Shown here one piece after another: positions 18,130 to 26,547 of a stretch of DNA of 64,000 nt. Made by a program: the position numbers and the translations under genes. Where the stretch lies: assembly GCF_007097395.1 (NCBI RefSeq), contig NZ_VKDC01000005.1:124001-188000 (forward strand). Direction: 5' to 3'. Position 1 is the first letter of the stretch, and every line of letters starts with the position of its first letter. Source of the DNA: Fulvivirga sp. M361 (lineage in GTDB: Bacteria > Bacteroidota > Bacteroidia > Cytophagales > Cyclobacteriaceae). The notes under the pieces are model-generated. The model saw only the letters and a program-made list of their open reading frames with translations, was not told where the DNA came from and did no database searches.

Positions 18130-18553
18130 GCCTTTTAAGATGGTTAAGGATCAAAGTAACCAATTTGTTTAATTTAATTCTGATCTGATGATATCGTCTT
18201 CAGTGTATCCGATCAGAGACCTGCCTTTAGGATATCTGCTTTCAAATTATTAATAATGGAATTTCCGGTCTACAGACACACGCATTACGCTGACCATATT
18301 CGCGCCATGTGAATTCGAAAAATGATTGAATAACTAAATCGATTTAGTTATTTTTAAAAAAGATTTAAAACATTCATCTGGCTTAATATTTCGGCAATGG
18401 CACCGCTTGTACAAACAAACTATGAAGACTTCTATTTTTCTGTAGAAAGCACTGCATTATTAATTTATCAAAACTCTTCAAAGCAACTAATTGAAAATGA
18501 CCGGTCGCGTATTATTGTAGTCATTCTGTCCTATAAGATAAGCCTTCTATAAA
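18130..18553. other. Intergenic region upstream of the GH38 gene
   Basis: 424 bp between divergent genes. It holds the 24-bp palindrome described separately (18329-18352). No ORF with family support and no RNA gene recognised; the sequence is AT-rich from 18330 on. Confidence 0.5.
18329..18352. promoter_or_regulatory. Perfect 24-bp palindrome, LacI-type operator candidate
   Basis: AATAACTAAATC followed by its exact reverse complement, centred on ATCGAT. An even palindrome with a central CG is typical of LacI-family operators that control sugar genes. It lies about 200 bp upstream of the alpha-mannosidase gene and would be a natural site for a sugar-responsive repressor; none is encoded in the window. 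Confidence 0.5.
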
Positions 18554-21500
18554 ATGATGCCTATGAAACCCAATACAATAGTATATCTGCTACTCTTCTT
18601 CACCTTAGTCTTTGAGTCCAGCGCCCAGGAAAACCATTTCACTGGCTTCAAAAGCGCACTTAGTGGTACCCGATTTACCTATCACTCTCCTTTCTCCTAC
18701 CGGGAAAAATGCCTTCTTTCCCGTGCACGGGCGGATTTCGATCCCATTGTATGGGAAACAGAAGTTATTCCCAAAGGATATACTAAAAAGACCATATCAT
18801 TCATATGGTTATACGGAATGGGCACTAAAGCTCCTGCGCAGGCATTTGACCTTTATGTGAATGGTCAAAAGTTATTGACGTTCTCAGGCCCAACCAGTGA
18901 CCAGACTGTACGGAAAATATCGGGAAAAGACGGAACGGAACTGGTCTTCAATCGTTCAATGATCGATAAAAATAAGGACGAAATGGGCTCTGCGGTCTTA
19001 AAAATCCCGGCAAAATACTTCAAACCCGGCAAGGCAGTTGTGATCAAGGTAGATGGTGTAGACAATCAAAGTGATGCATGGTACATGACCTATGAGCGAT
19101 CACTCAAAGAGGGGTTCAAAACGCAACAAATTAAAGTCGTTACCAAAAAGGATGGAAAGCTTTTCCATACGGTCAGGTTCGAATTCACTCATTTGAAAGA
19201 GCCCGTAAAGGCAAGCATAACAGCCCTGGGTTTGCAAAAAGAGGTGTGGCTCAACTCGGGATTTAATGAGGTGGACTTCCTGGTGCCCATAGTGACTGCT
19301 CCCACGATGATTGAGGCGGAAGTAAGTATCGGTAAAGTGAAAGAACAGACCCGTTTTAAAGTGGAGCCTGTCAAGGAATGGACCATTCATCTTGTGCAAC
19401 ATTCCCATACAGACATCGGCTATACACGACCACAGACGGAGATCCTGGCAGAGCACCTGAGGTACATAGATTACGCCCTGGACTACTGTGATCAGACCGA
19501 CCACTATCCGGATGAAGCTAAATTCAGATGGACATGTGAAGCCGCATGGACCGTACGCGAATATCTCAATAGCCGTCCGAAAGACCAGGTAGACAGGCTT
19601 TTGAAACGTATTCAAGAAGGACGTATTGAAGTGACTGGTATGTTTTTCAATTTTTCGGAAATAATAGACGAAACGGCATTGGCCATACAAACCCAGACCC
19701 TTAGTCTTTTCAAACAAAAAGGCATAGATGTCAACACCGCTATGCAAAATGATGTCAATGGTATTGGCTGGTGTATGATAGACCTTTACAACAACACAGG
19801 GGTCCGGTACCTTACCATGGGTCAGCATGGTCACCGGGCACAGGTACCTTTTGACAAACCGACCTCCTTCTGGTGGGAGTCCAATTCAGGTCATCGCCTG
19901 CTTGCCTACCGGAGTGAGCACTACATGCATGGAAATGCGCTGAGCCTTACTTCAGGAGAAATTGATCAGTTCAGGGCCAACCTCTCCCAATACCTGGATG
20001 AACTTGAAAAAAAGGGATATCCGTACGACAAGACTGCCTTCCAGTTTTCAGGATATCTCACAGATAACTCTCCCCCCTCTACCAAAGCCTGTGATATTGT
20101 AAAAGAGTGGAACGAAAAGTATGCGTGGCCAAAACTTAAACTTTCCCTGGCCAGTGAATTTATGATCTACCTGGATCAGCATGAAAGTGAAACACTCCCG
20201 GTAAAAAAAGTGGCCTGGCCAGACTGGTGGACAGACGGTTTCGGCTCTGCGTTCAACGAAACCAAAGCCGCCAGAACCACTCACTCCCATATGATCGCCA
20301 ATATGGGGATGCTATCGATGGCACGGCTTATGGGAACTGCACTACCAGAAGGTATGAACCAAGACATTTCCGGCGCTTATGATGAATTACTGTTTTATGA
20401 CGAACACACCTTCGGTGCAGCAGAGAGCATTCGCGACCCTCTCACTGAAAACTCGGTTATCCAATGGGGCCAGAAGTCTTCCTTTGCCTGGAGCGCTTTC
20501 AAAGCCTCCAGTCTGATCCAGGAAAAGGCGCTGGGACTGATGCAGCAACACATTCCAAAGTCAGATTTGCCTACCATCGCCATTTTTAACACATTGAACT
20601 GGACACGTTCGGGATTGGTAAAAGTGTACATTGATCATGAATTACTCCCTCTTAACCGTGACTTCAGCATAGTGGATACAAATGGAAGGACTGTTAAAGC
20701 ACAACTTATCTCAAGCAGAGGTGATGGCAGCTATTGGGGCCTTTGGGCGCCTGACATTCCTCCAATGGGCTACACAACTTTCCACATCAAAGTGGAAGAG
20801 GCCGAAAAAAAACAGGCCAACCCACCGAAACCATCCACTACTTCAATACTCGAAAATCAATATTATCGCCTGACGGTAGATCCCAAAAAAGGAGTGATAG
20901 AAAGCCTGTTTGACAAGGAGTTAAAGAAAGAATTACTGGACGCTTCGAGTGAAATGAAGCTCGGAGAGTTTATTTATGAACAGCCCGACAACCGGCAGTC
21001 TATGGAGCGACTTACGAATGACAACCGGGACACCGTATATGTACCTATCAAAAAGAAGGTTACCGGTCTATCGGATGTTCGGGTTTCTACGATCAAAGAG
21101 ACCCCATTGTGGAGTAGCCTGATGGTGAATGGTAAGATCGATGGATGCGCAGACCATCGAGGGGTCAACCTGGAGATCCGGCTTTATCATACGGCAAAAA
21201 GGATCGAACTCTCTTACAGTATGGTCAAACTACCTGTTACTTCACCTGAAGGAGTGTTTATAGCCTTCCCGTTCCAAATGGGCGATAAGGATCAGTTGGC
21301 ATTTGATGTGCAGGGTGGCACGGTAAATCCGGGCATCAACCAACTGGAAGGAACCTCTGCCGACTGGAATGTGATACAGAACTTTGCCGCGGTAAAAAAC
21401 AACGAAGCTCAGATCCTGTTTAGCAGTAACGATGTACCGCTCGTACAGTTTGGAGCAATAAACACCGGAAGATTCTATTATCAGCGCCAACCTGCAAAGC

Positions 21501-21964
21501 CTCATCTATACTCGTGGGTACTCAATAATTATTGGACTACGAACTTCAGAGCAAGCCAGGAAGGCGAGATGAAATGGAGATACTACCTGACTTCATCCTC
21601 TGACATCTCGAATTCTACGGCAACAAGATTCGGATGGGACAGCAGAGTCCCCATGTTAGCACGTGTCATCCCACCGGGAACCTCAAGAACAGCTACAGTA
21701 CCTGCATCCAAATCATTGGCCGATTTTGATCTGCCCAATCTACTTTTGGTCAACGCCAGGCCTCTCCCGTCAGCCAATGGAGTTATCCTGCACCTGCGGG
21801 AAACGGAAGGAGACCATGCCATACTGGATATCTCCAGGTTGCTGGACCAGACAGGTGCAACTCAGGCCTTTGAAGCTAATGTACTTGGCGAAGCATTAAA
21901 GCAGTTAACCAAACCAACACTTATTGAACATTATGAAACTAGATTTATACTGTTAAAGAACTAG
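18554..21964 (+). CDS. Glycoside hydrolase family 38 alpha-mannosidase-like protein
   Basis: 1136 residues with a Sec signal peptide (VYLLLFFTLVFESSAQ; start ATG 18554, or ATG 18563 three codons in). A beta-rich N-terminal region (about 30-270) precedes the GH38 catalytic domain, recognised by the zinc-binding HSHTDIGYT near residue 283 and the downstream QNDVNGIGW, where the catalytic Asp is expected. The middle domain (YDELLFYDEHTFGA, about 610-660) and the C-terminal beta-sandwich domains (about 750-1100) follow. It probably trims alpha-mannosides in the periplasm or at the surface. No susC/susD pair or other glycoside hydrolase is adjacent, so it is not in a standard polysaccharide-utilisation locus. 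Confidence 0.88.
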   Translation: MMPMKPNTIVYLLLFFTLVFESSAQENHFTGFKSALSGTRFTYHSPFSYREKCLLSRARADFDPIVWETEVIPKGYTKKTISFIWLYGMGTKAPAQAFDLYVNGQKLLTFSGPTSDQTVRKISGKDGTELVFNRSMIDKNKDEMGSAVLKIPAKYFKPGKAVVIKVDGVDNQSDAWYMTYERSLKEGFKTQQIKVVTKKDGKLFHTVRFEFTHLKEPVKASITALGLQKEVWLNSGFNEVDFLVPIVTAPTMIEAEVSIGKVKEQTRFKVEPVKEWTIHLVQHSHTDIGYTRPQTEILAEHLRYIDYALDYCDQTDHYPDEAKFRWTCEAAWTVREYLNSRPKDQVDRLLKRIQEGRIEVTGMFFNFSEIIDETALAIQTQTLSLFKQKGIDVNTAMQNDVNGIGWCMIDLYNNTGVRYLTMGQHGHRAQVPFDKPTSFWWESNSGHRLLAYRSEHYMHGNALSLTSGEIDQFRANLSQYLDELEKKGYPYDKTAFQFSGYLTDNSPPSTKACDIVKEWNEKYAWPKLKLSLASEFMIYLDQHESETLPVKKVAWPDWWTDGFGSAFNETKAARTTHSHMIANMGMLSMARLMGTALPEGMNQDISGAYDELLFYDEHTFGAAESIRDPLTENSVIQWGQKSSFAWSAFKASSLIQEKALGLMQQHIPKSDLPTIAIFNTLNWTRSGLVKVYIDHELLPLNRDFSIVDTNGRTVKAQLISSRGDGSYWGLWAPDIPPMGYTTFHIKVEEAEKKQANPPKPSTTSILENQYYRLTVDPKKGVIESLFDKELKKELLDASSEMKLGEFIYEQPDNRQSMERLTNDNRDTVYVPIKKKVTGLSDVRVSTIKETPLWSSLMVNGKIDGCADHRGVNLEIRLYHTAKRIELSYSMVKLPVTSPEGVFIAFPFQMGDKDQLAFDVQGGTVNPGINQLEGTSADWNVIQNFAAVKNNEAQILFSSNDVPLVQFGAINTGRFYYQRQPAKPHLYSWVLNNYWTTNFRASQEGEMKWRYYLTSSSDISNSTATRFGWDSRVPMLARVIPPGTSRTATVPASKSLADFDLPNLLLVNARPLPSANGVILHLRETEGDHAILDISRLLDQTGATQAFEANVLGEALKQLTKPTLIEHYETRFILLKN

Positions 21965-22040
21965 GGGTACTTCAATGATTCAATGACGTATCCGATGTAA
22001 ATTATGCATAGTTTTTGCAGGGCCCAACGTTATTTGATGA

Positions 22041-22101
22041 GTCAGCAACAAGCAGTAGGCAATATTATGTCATAAAATTTTGGTGCTGCTTGTTGCTGAC
22101 T
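22041..22101. repeat. Long inverted repeat between convergent genes
   Basis: Perfect 16-bp arms (AGTCAGCAACAAGCAG, 22041-22056, and its complement, 22086-22101) with a 29-nt loop. The left arm runs into CAGTAGGCAAT, a string also found in the hairpin at 56828-56871. Could serve as a two-way terminator; it also looks like a mobile intergenic repeat. Confidence 0.6.
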
Positions 22102-22108
22102 ACCGATG

Positions 22109-22195
22109 CTCCTGGTGCACTTTTATAAAGTGTACCCATCGTAATGCCACTATGAGCTTCTCATTCATAATGTCAAATACAGTGATTATTATGAA
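22109..22195. repeat. Intergenic repeat, copy B
   Basis: Second copy of the element at 16852-17003, with the same order of conserved blocks. The stem here is GGTGCACTTT-TAT-AAAGTGTACC (22114-22136), matching copy A with a compensatory A-T for G-C pair. This copy is shorter, lacking about 60 bp of copy A. Confidence 0.6.
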
Positions 22196-22367
22196 ATAGG
22201 GGTATTATGATTCACCAGCTTCATATTTTTCTGACATAGGAGGTGAGGCAAGCGTTTGGGTTTCAATTTAAATATTACAAATGCTTTGGTAAGAAAATAT
22301 TCGTTTTACAACTGCATGCGTTGAAAATGGGGAAATCGTTCAAAATAAGAAAGAACTACTATACTTT

Positions 22368-22910
22368 TCAGCCATTCGCTCTAAGTAAAGACACCACAAT
22401 TCTCTTCAGCCTTAACACAGGTTCCTGACTTTGAAACAGTTGGCTTTCAATAATAGCATTTTCAAACAAAGAATAAACCGTAAAGGGCAGGTCCGGATCA
22501 CTTCCCTTAATTTCAGCTTCAAAAAAGGCCAACACTCCCTTTTTATGTTCTTGCACTTCTGACAACATCTCTTTTTTACCCGGTGGGACCTCTGGCAGCA
22601 GGTTCAGAAAACTGCACCCACGATAGTTGCACTGTTCGTTATCCTCCATCAAAAAGTCAAATACTGCAAGTATTTTATCTTCCTTGTCCCGGATGAATTC
22701 TTGCAAGGTGTCGTTCCAAACCTCGTGACGACGTTTTAAATAGGCAATGCAAAGATCATCTTTGGTGGCAAAGTGATAATACAGGCTGGCCTTGGCTACA
22801 TTAGCTTCTTTGATGATCTGGTTGATCCCCGTCTCATTGTATCCCTGCCGATGAAAAAGCGTTGTGGCTACTGTAAGTATCCTTTCACGCACCTCAAGAT
22901 TCTCTTGCAT
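22368..22910 (-). CDS. TetR/AcrR family regulator
   Basis: 180 residues with an N-terminal TetR DNA-binding domain (RERILTVATTLFHRQGYNETGINQII ... helix-turn-helix ANVAKASLYYHFATKDDL) and a helical C-terminal ligand domain (about 75-180). It is the last gene of a three-gene minus-strand set with an alpha/beta hydrolase and a DUF1348 protein. Two sites with the consensus AGACNNGTCTGTCT lie upstream of the two partner genes and are good candidate operators for this protein. Confidence 0.9.
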   Translation of the reverse strand: MQENLEVRERILTVATTLFHRQGYNETGINQIIKEANVAKASLYYHFATKDDLCIAYLKRRHEVWNDTLQEFIRDKEDKILAVFDFLMEDNEQCNYRGCSFLNLLPEVPPGKKEMLSEVQEHKKGVLAFFEAEIKGSDPDLPFTVYSLFENAIIESQLFQSQEPVLRLKRIVVSLLRANG

Positions 22911-22927
22911 TGCTTACTTCGTTTTCA

Positions 22928-23893
22928 TTATCCTTTTATTCGATGCATAAAAGTGCGTATTTTCCTGATAATATCCCCGCCATCTTCTTCCAGGGCAAAG
23001 TGTCCTGTATCATAAAGGTTATAATCTATTTTACGAACGTCCTTTTTAAAGGCCGCTGCACCGGATTCAGGAAAAAAAGCGTCGTTTTTCCCCCATACAA
23101 TGAGCAAAGGAGGTTGATGGTCCCTTAGATATTTTTGCCATTGGGGGTATAATTTCAGGTTGTTTTGGTAATCATAAAATAAGTCAAGGTTCGCACGATG
23201 TGCCCCGGGACGTGAAAGTCTCAGAAAGTCCAAATTCCATGTATCAGGGTTGACGTGATCAGGGTTGCGTGTACCATGCGTATATTGCCATTTTAATCCT
23301 TCCAGTGAAAATGCACCTAACATGGCATTTTCATTTGCCGTATTCTTGTCTTTCCATAATGCTTTAACGTCTTTCCAGGCTTCCCCCAGACCTTCTTCAT
23401 AAGCATTACCGTTTTGGTTGATAATAGCAGTGACCCTTTCCGGGTGGGCGGTAGCAATTCTAAAACCGATCGGTGCCCCATAGTCCTGGATCATTAATGC
23501 ATACCGGTTTATCGACATGCTCTCTAAAAAATCATCGATGATCGAAGCCAGGTGATCAAATGTATATTCAAAAGTATCAGGAGAAGGAAAGTCACTCTCC
23601 CCAAACCCGGGATAGTCCGGAGCGATCAGGTAATACTCATCTGAAAGGGCAGCCAGCACCTTACGATACATATGACTTGATGTAGGAAACCCATGTAACA
23701 ATACAATGGCCGGGTTTTCCGGGTTGCCCGCTTCTCTATAGGCTACTTTAACTCCCTGAATTTCCCGGGAACGATAGGCAATAACAGTTTTTGAATGATC
23801 CATATTTTTATATATTGGTTTTTCAGTTGTCCCTCCGATCGCATCAACGCGTATCATCAGAATAAAAAGTGTGAATAAATAAATTCGTCTCAT
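22928..23893 (-). CDS. Alpha/beta hydrolase with Asp nucleophile (epoxide hydrolase/dehalogenase type)
   Basis: 321 residues; a short hydrophobic N-terminus (LFTLFILMIRV) may be a signal or anchor, and a second start is possible near the MDHSKTVIAY segment. The fold markers are HGFPTSSHMYR (oxyanion HGxP), the nucleophile elbow in MIQDYGAPIG with Asp in place of Ser, and the catalytic His in DTGHFALEE; the acid is probably in WGKNDAFFP. An Asp nucleophile indicates an epoxide hydrolase or haloalkane dehalogenase mechanism, via an ester intermediate. The neighbouring TetR regulator suggests induction by a small hydrophobic compound. Gap to the TetR gene is 17 bp. Confidence 0.85.
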   Translation of the reverse strand: MRRIYLFTLFILMIRVDAIGGTTEKPIYKNMDHSKTVIAYRSREIQGVKVAYREAGNPENPAIVLLHGFPTSSHMYRKVLAALSDEYYLIAPDYPGFGESDFPSPDTFEYTFDHLASIIDDFLESMSINRYALMIQDYGAPIGFRIATAHPERVTAIINQNGNAYEEGLGEAWKDVKALWKDKNTANENAMLGAFSLEGLKWQYTHGTRNPDHVNPDTWNLDFLRLSRPGAHRANLDLFYDYQNNLKLYPQWQKYLRDHQPPLLIVWGKNDAFFPESGAAAFKKDVRKIDYNLYDTGHFALEEDGGDIIRKIRTFMHRIKG

Positions 23894-23900
23894 GCTATAT

Positions 23901-23914
23901 AGACTGGTCTGTCT
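23901..23914. promoter_or_regulatory. TetR operator candidate 1
   Basis: AGACTGGTCTGTCT, containing the dyad AGAC-NN-GTCT, 7 bp upstream of the alpha/beta hydrolase start. Matches the site at 24380-24393 at all but the two central positions. Confidence 0.5.
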
Positions 23915-23931
23915 GTTTAGCTTTAAAAAAA

Positions 23932-24342
23932 TTACAATCTTCTTTCCCCCTCTTCTATGGGCAGATCATTGATGCTGGCATACCGTTTTTGCATCAACCC
24001 GTTTTCATCAAACTCCCAGTTTTCATTACCATACGCCCGAAACCACTGTCCTTTTGCATTATGATACTCGTATTCGAAGCGTACGGCTATCCTGTTATCC
24101 GTGAAGCTCCAAAGCTCCTTTCTGAGCTTGTAAGACAATTCTTTCTTCCACTTGTCCGTCAAGAAGGACTGTACTTCTGCCCTGCCATTGAGAAATACAT
24201 TCCGGTTTCTCCATTCAGTATCCGGTGTATAGGCTAAAGCTACTTTCTCCGGATCTTTGGTATTCCAGGCATCTTCAGCAGCCTGTACCTTTTGCGTTGC
24301 GGTCTCCCGTGTAAAAGGAGGTAAAGGGTGTCTTTTTTCCAT
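23932..24342 (-). CDS. Nuclear transport factor 2-like protein, DUF1348
   Basis: 136 residues covering the whole DUF1348 family (a SnoaL/NTF2-like cone fold): [21 protein letters not shown], then [14 protein letters not shown] and [24 protein letters not shown]. The function is unknown, but the family often sits beside TetR regulators and detoxification enzymes, as here. It is the first gene of the minus-strand unit and has an operator-like site upstream (24380-24393). Confidence 0.85.
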   Translation of the reverse strand: MEKRHPLPPFTRETATQKVQAAEDAWNTKDPEKVALAYTPDTEWRNRNVFLNGRAEVQSFLTDKWKKELSYKLRKELWSFTDNRIAVRFEYEYHNAKGQWFRAYGNENWEFDENGLMQKRYASINDLPIEEGERRL

Positions 24343-24758
24343 CGTTTTTTTGGTAAATGTAGTGGTAATTCTATTATTCAGACAAGTCTGTCTATATAGA
24401 AATGATATATTTGTCGCACCGCTTACTTTTAACCCGGACAGGTATTTTTTTAATTTCTTCTCTTATATTATTCGCTGAAATAAAATTGATAGAATTCTGA
24501 ACACTCTTTGTGACTATACAATTGGTGGCAATTGACCTTCATCTCTACATCAAAAAAGTAAATAATAAAACCAACTCACTCACCTTATTACTGGAAACGG
24601 AGGCTATTGTAGATCATTTGTAGATCCTGTTTTTTTTACAAAAAAGAGAAACCGATTAACCTTGTATCAACCATGATCTCAGGATTACACCTCCCTTGAT
24701 ATGATCTTAAAAGTAATAAAACAGCACAAGGTTCTCAACCAAACTTATTGGCAATGCA
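24343..24758. other. Divergent intergenic region
   Basis: 416 bp between the DUF1348 gene (-) and the orphan gene cluster (+). It holds TetR operator candidate 2 and a TATATTTG string (24406-24413, + strand) that fits the Bacteroidota -7 consensus TAnnTTTG but lacks a clear -33 partner. The rest shows no recognisable feature. Confidence 0.45.
24380..24393. promoter_or_regulatory. TetR operator candidate 2
   Basis: AGACAAGTCTGTCT, with core AGAC-NN-GTCT, in the promoter region of the DUF1348 gene (38 bp upstream of its start). Same consensus and orientation as site 1. Confidence 0.5.
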
Positions 24759-25481
24759 ATGACAATACCTATTAAAGCCGCAAGATCTTTCTTTTTATTT
24801 ATGGTCCTGTTAACACATGAAAACAGCAACAGTTCCATAGTCTCATTTGAGAGAGGCAATTTGCCGTCGGAGCTCGCAAAATCTGTTTTTTTAAATGTCA
24901 ACTCCAGGGAACATTCCATACAGATAGACACCGCTTCGGTTAAGGCACAATGGCTGGAAATACAAAGCATAAGAGAGAGTCAAATTGAGGCATTACTTAC
25001 GATCGAAATAACCATTTCGGGCTATGAGTCAAATGATTTCTTTACGTGGTATTTCGACGATGGTCTCACGCTCTTGTATGGACAATCTGAATCTCAGATG
25101 GAAGGAACTGAAACCTATAAAAGTTACTATTTTGATGGTGAAGATCATCTGATTGCAGTCGAATTCCTATCGGATTATGGAGACTACCTTTCTGAAGAAG
25201 TTTTATTCCGTGGTGCTGATGGCAGCAGCCATTTACTTAAAAATGAAACTATAAGCACCATCTCAGAAAGAAAGATCACCGACCATGAAAAAAACATTAA
25301 AATGATTTTGAATAGCCACCTGAAATTTGCCAGGAAACAAGTGGAAGAAACAGAGGCCAACGACGTAGAAAATACTACTATCAGCGAGAACACAGAGAGA
25401 AATATTCCTAACCTAAATGCTGTGGAAATCGAATGTACCATTGACCCGGCGCTAATCCCCCACATCATCAAGAAAAAGTAG
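24759..25481 (+). CDS. Hypothetical protein
   Basis: 240 residues I do not recognise. The N-terminus has a hydrophobic run (ARSFFLFMVLLTH) that could be a weak signal or an anchor, followed by mixed alpha/beta sequence with acidic, aromatic segments (FFTWYFDDGLTLLYGQSES, YFDGEDHLIAV), and a Lys/Glu-rich helical tail (about 180-215). It is first of three closely spaced + strand genes (gap to the next 3 bp). No conserved motif suggests an activity. Confidence 0.6.
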   Translation: MTIPIKAARSFFLFMVLLTHENSNSSIVSFERGNLPSELAKSVFLNVNSREHSIQIDTASVKAQWLEIQSIRESQIEALLTIEITISGYESNDFFTWYFDDGLTLLYGQSESQMEGTETYKSYYFDGEDHLIAVEFLSDYGDYLSEEVLFRGADGSSHLLKNETISTISERKITDHEKNIKMILNSHLKFARKQVEETEANDVENTTISENTERNIPNLNAVEIECTIDPALIPHIIKKK

Positions 25482-25484
25482 TCC

Positions 25485-25811
25485 ATGCCAAAAAGTTTAC
25501 AAGATTTTGATTATCGCCATTTTAGTAACCACCTAAAACCAGCAGAGATCATTCGCTATTTAAAACTCTTAGAAAATACACCTCATCCCTTAAAATGTAT
25601 TATAAAGAAAGAAATCGATCTGGGAAACAAGATAACGAACATTTCACAAGGTTGGTCAGAACCAGACTCGGTGGTAATAACGTTACAAAACGCTTTTTCT
25701 AAAATCTACCAAATGAAAGGCGTGACCCATACGCCCATTAACAATATCCATTATGGAAAGGATCAATACAGTACTCAGAATGAATTACACATAGTCATTG
25801 GCCCTTTTTAA
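25485..25811 (+). CDS. Hypothetical protein
   Basis: 108 residues, no signal peptide, no family recognised. Sequence is helical at the N-terminus (FSNHLKPAEIIRYLKLLEN) with a later IHYGKDQYSTQNELHIVIGPF end. It starts 3 bp after the preceding stop and precedes the secreted protein by about 20 bp, so it is probably co-transcribed with both. Confidence 0.55.
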   Translation: MPKSLQDFDYRHFSNHLKPAEIIRYLKLLENTPHPLKCIIKKEIDLGNKITNISQGWSEPDSVVITLQNAFSKIYQMKGVTHTPINNIHYGKDQYSTQNELHIVIGPF

Positions 25812-25833
25812 CTGAATTGAAAAGTTGAATACT

Positions 25834-26394
25834 ATGAAAATACACTATTACACCATCTTCATAACACTATGCTGTTATACAGCTTCATCGGAAAACAAAC
25901 CCAACATGAATATGAACACTTTTGAAATCCCGGAAGCCGGTATCGCCTTTGACTTACCAAAGGAATGGGTACTTTTTGGCAAAACGGGAAAACTGGAACA
26001 TGGTAAGGTCCAATACAGTTATTCTCATGATCACGTCCAGGGAGAAGGGAGGCTAATCAACCCTTCTATCATCGTAACCCTGGATAAATCAAGTTGGTTT
26101 AAAGATGAAGTCCACTACCTGGATGATAAATTAGGCTTTTACACTACCATGGGAGATACAATAGGCCCAACCTATTCTCCTGATGACTCCAAGAACCCAC
26201 TGACCATAAAAGGGGCTCATTTTTCAATAGGCACTTCCGGAACAGAGGATCATCCCTACGGACAATATCTTATGCTCATTACTTTTTGGAACGAAAAAGC
26301 AGGCTTTCATATGGAAATACAAACTTCCAGAGTAGACCTGGAAAGTAAAAAGGCTGAATATGAAGCTTTATTGGCTTCGATACGCAATATGTAG
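25834..26394 (+). CDS. Hypothetical secreted protein
   Basis: 186 residues from the ATG at 25834; a TTG nine bases upstream (25825) is also in frame, but the ATG begins the signal sequence directly (MKIHYYTIFITLCCYTASS). The mature part begins with NTFEIPEAGIAFDLPKEWVLFG, a beta-hairpin start reminiscent of PsbP/Mog1-like domains that occur in many bacterial lipoprotein-like proteins, but the match is weak. Likely periplasmic. Third gene of a three-gene cluster of unknown role. Confidence 0.6.
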   Translation: MKIHYYTIFITLCCYTASSENKPNMNMNTFEIPEAGIAFDLPKEWVLFGKTGKLEHGKVQYSYSHDHVQGEGRLINPSIIVTLDKSSWFKDEVHYLDDKLGFYTTMGDTIGPTYSPDDSKNPLTIKGAHFSIGTSGTEDHPYGQYLMLITFWNEKAGFHMEIQTSRVDLESKKAEYEALLASIRNM

Positions 26395-26469
26395 TAAAGA
26401 CTATATAGGAAAATACTTCTGTCCAATACTTTTTTTATAGTTAAGGCGAAAGCAACAATCATATAGAGT

Positions 26470-26477
26470 TATTTTTG
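26470..26477 (+). promoter_or_regulatory. Candidate -7 element for aspA
   Basis: TATTTTTG fits the Bacteroidota sigma-A -7 consensus TAnnTTTG, 71 bp upstream of the aspA start. I see no good TTTG-type -33 element at the expected distance, so this is weak. Confidence 0.3.
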
Positions 26478-26547
26478 TGTTCATTATTAAGAGGTTATCC
26501 TATTTAATAAACAACAAGCCAAACTAAAATCACTTACCAACTACATC

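Larger units (their letters stand above)
21965..22367. other. Intergenic region carrying two hairpin repeats
   Basis: 403 bp between convergent genes (GH38 and TetR). It contains the 16-bp-arm inverted repeat 22041-22101 and copy B of the intergenic repeat 22109-22195, both listed separately. The remaining ~170 bp up to the TetR stop show nothing recognisable. Confidence 0.6.

Noticed and set aside
19100-19834. 244-codon minus-strand frame in the GH38 gene
   Set aside because: Antisense to the catalytic domain of the mannosidase; no recognisable domain.
18554-21964. Polysaccharide-utilisation locus around the GH38 gene
   Set aside because: No susC/susD pair or companion glycoside hydrolase is adjacent.
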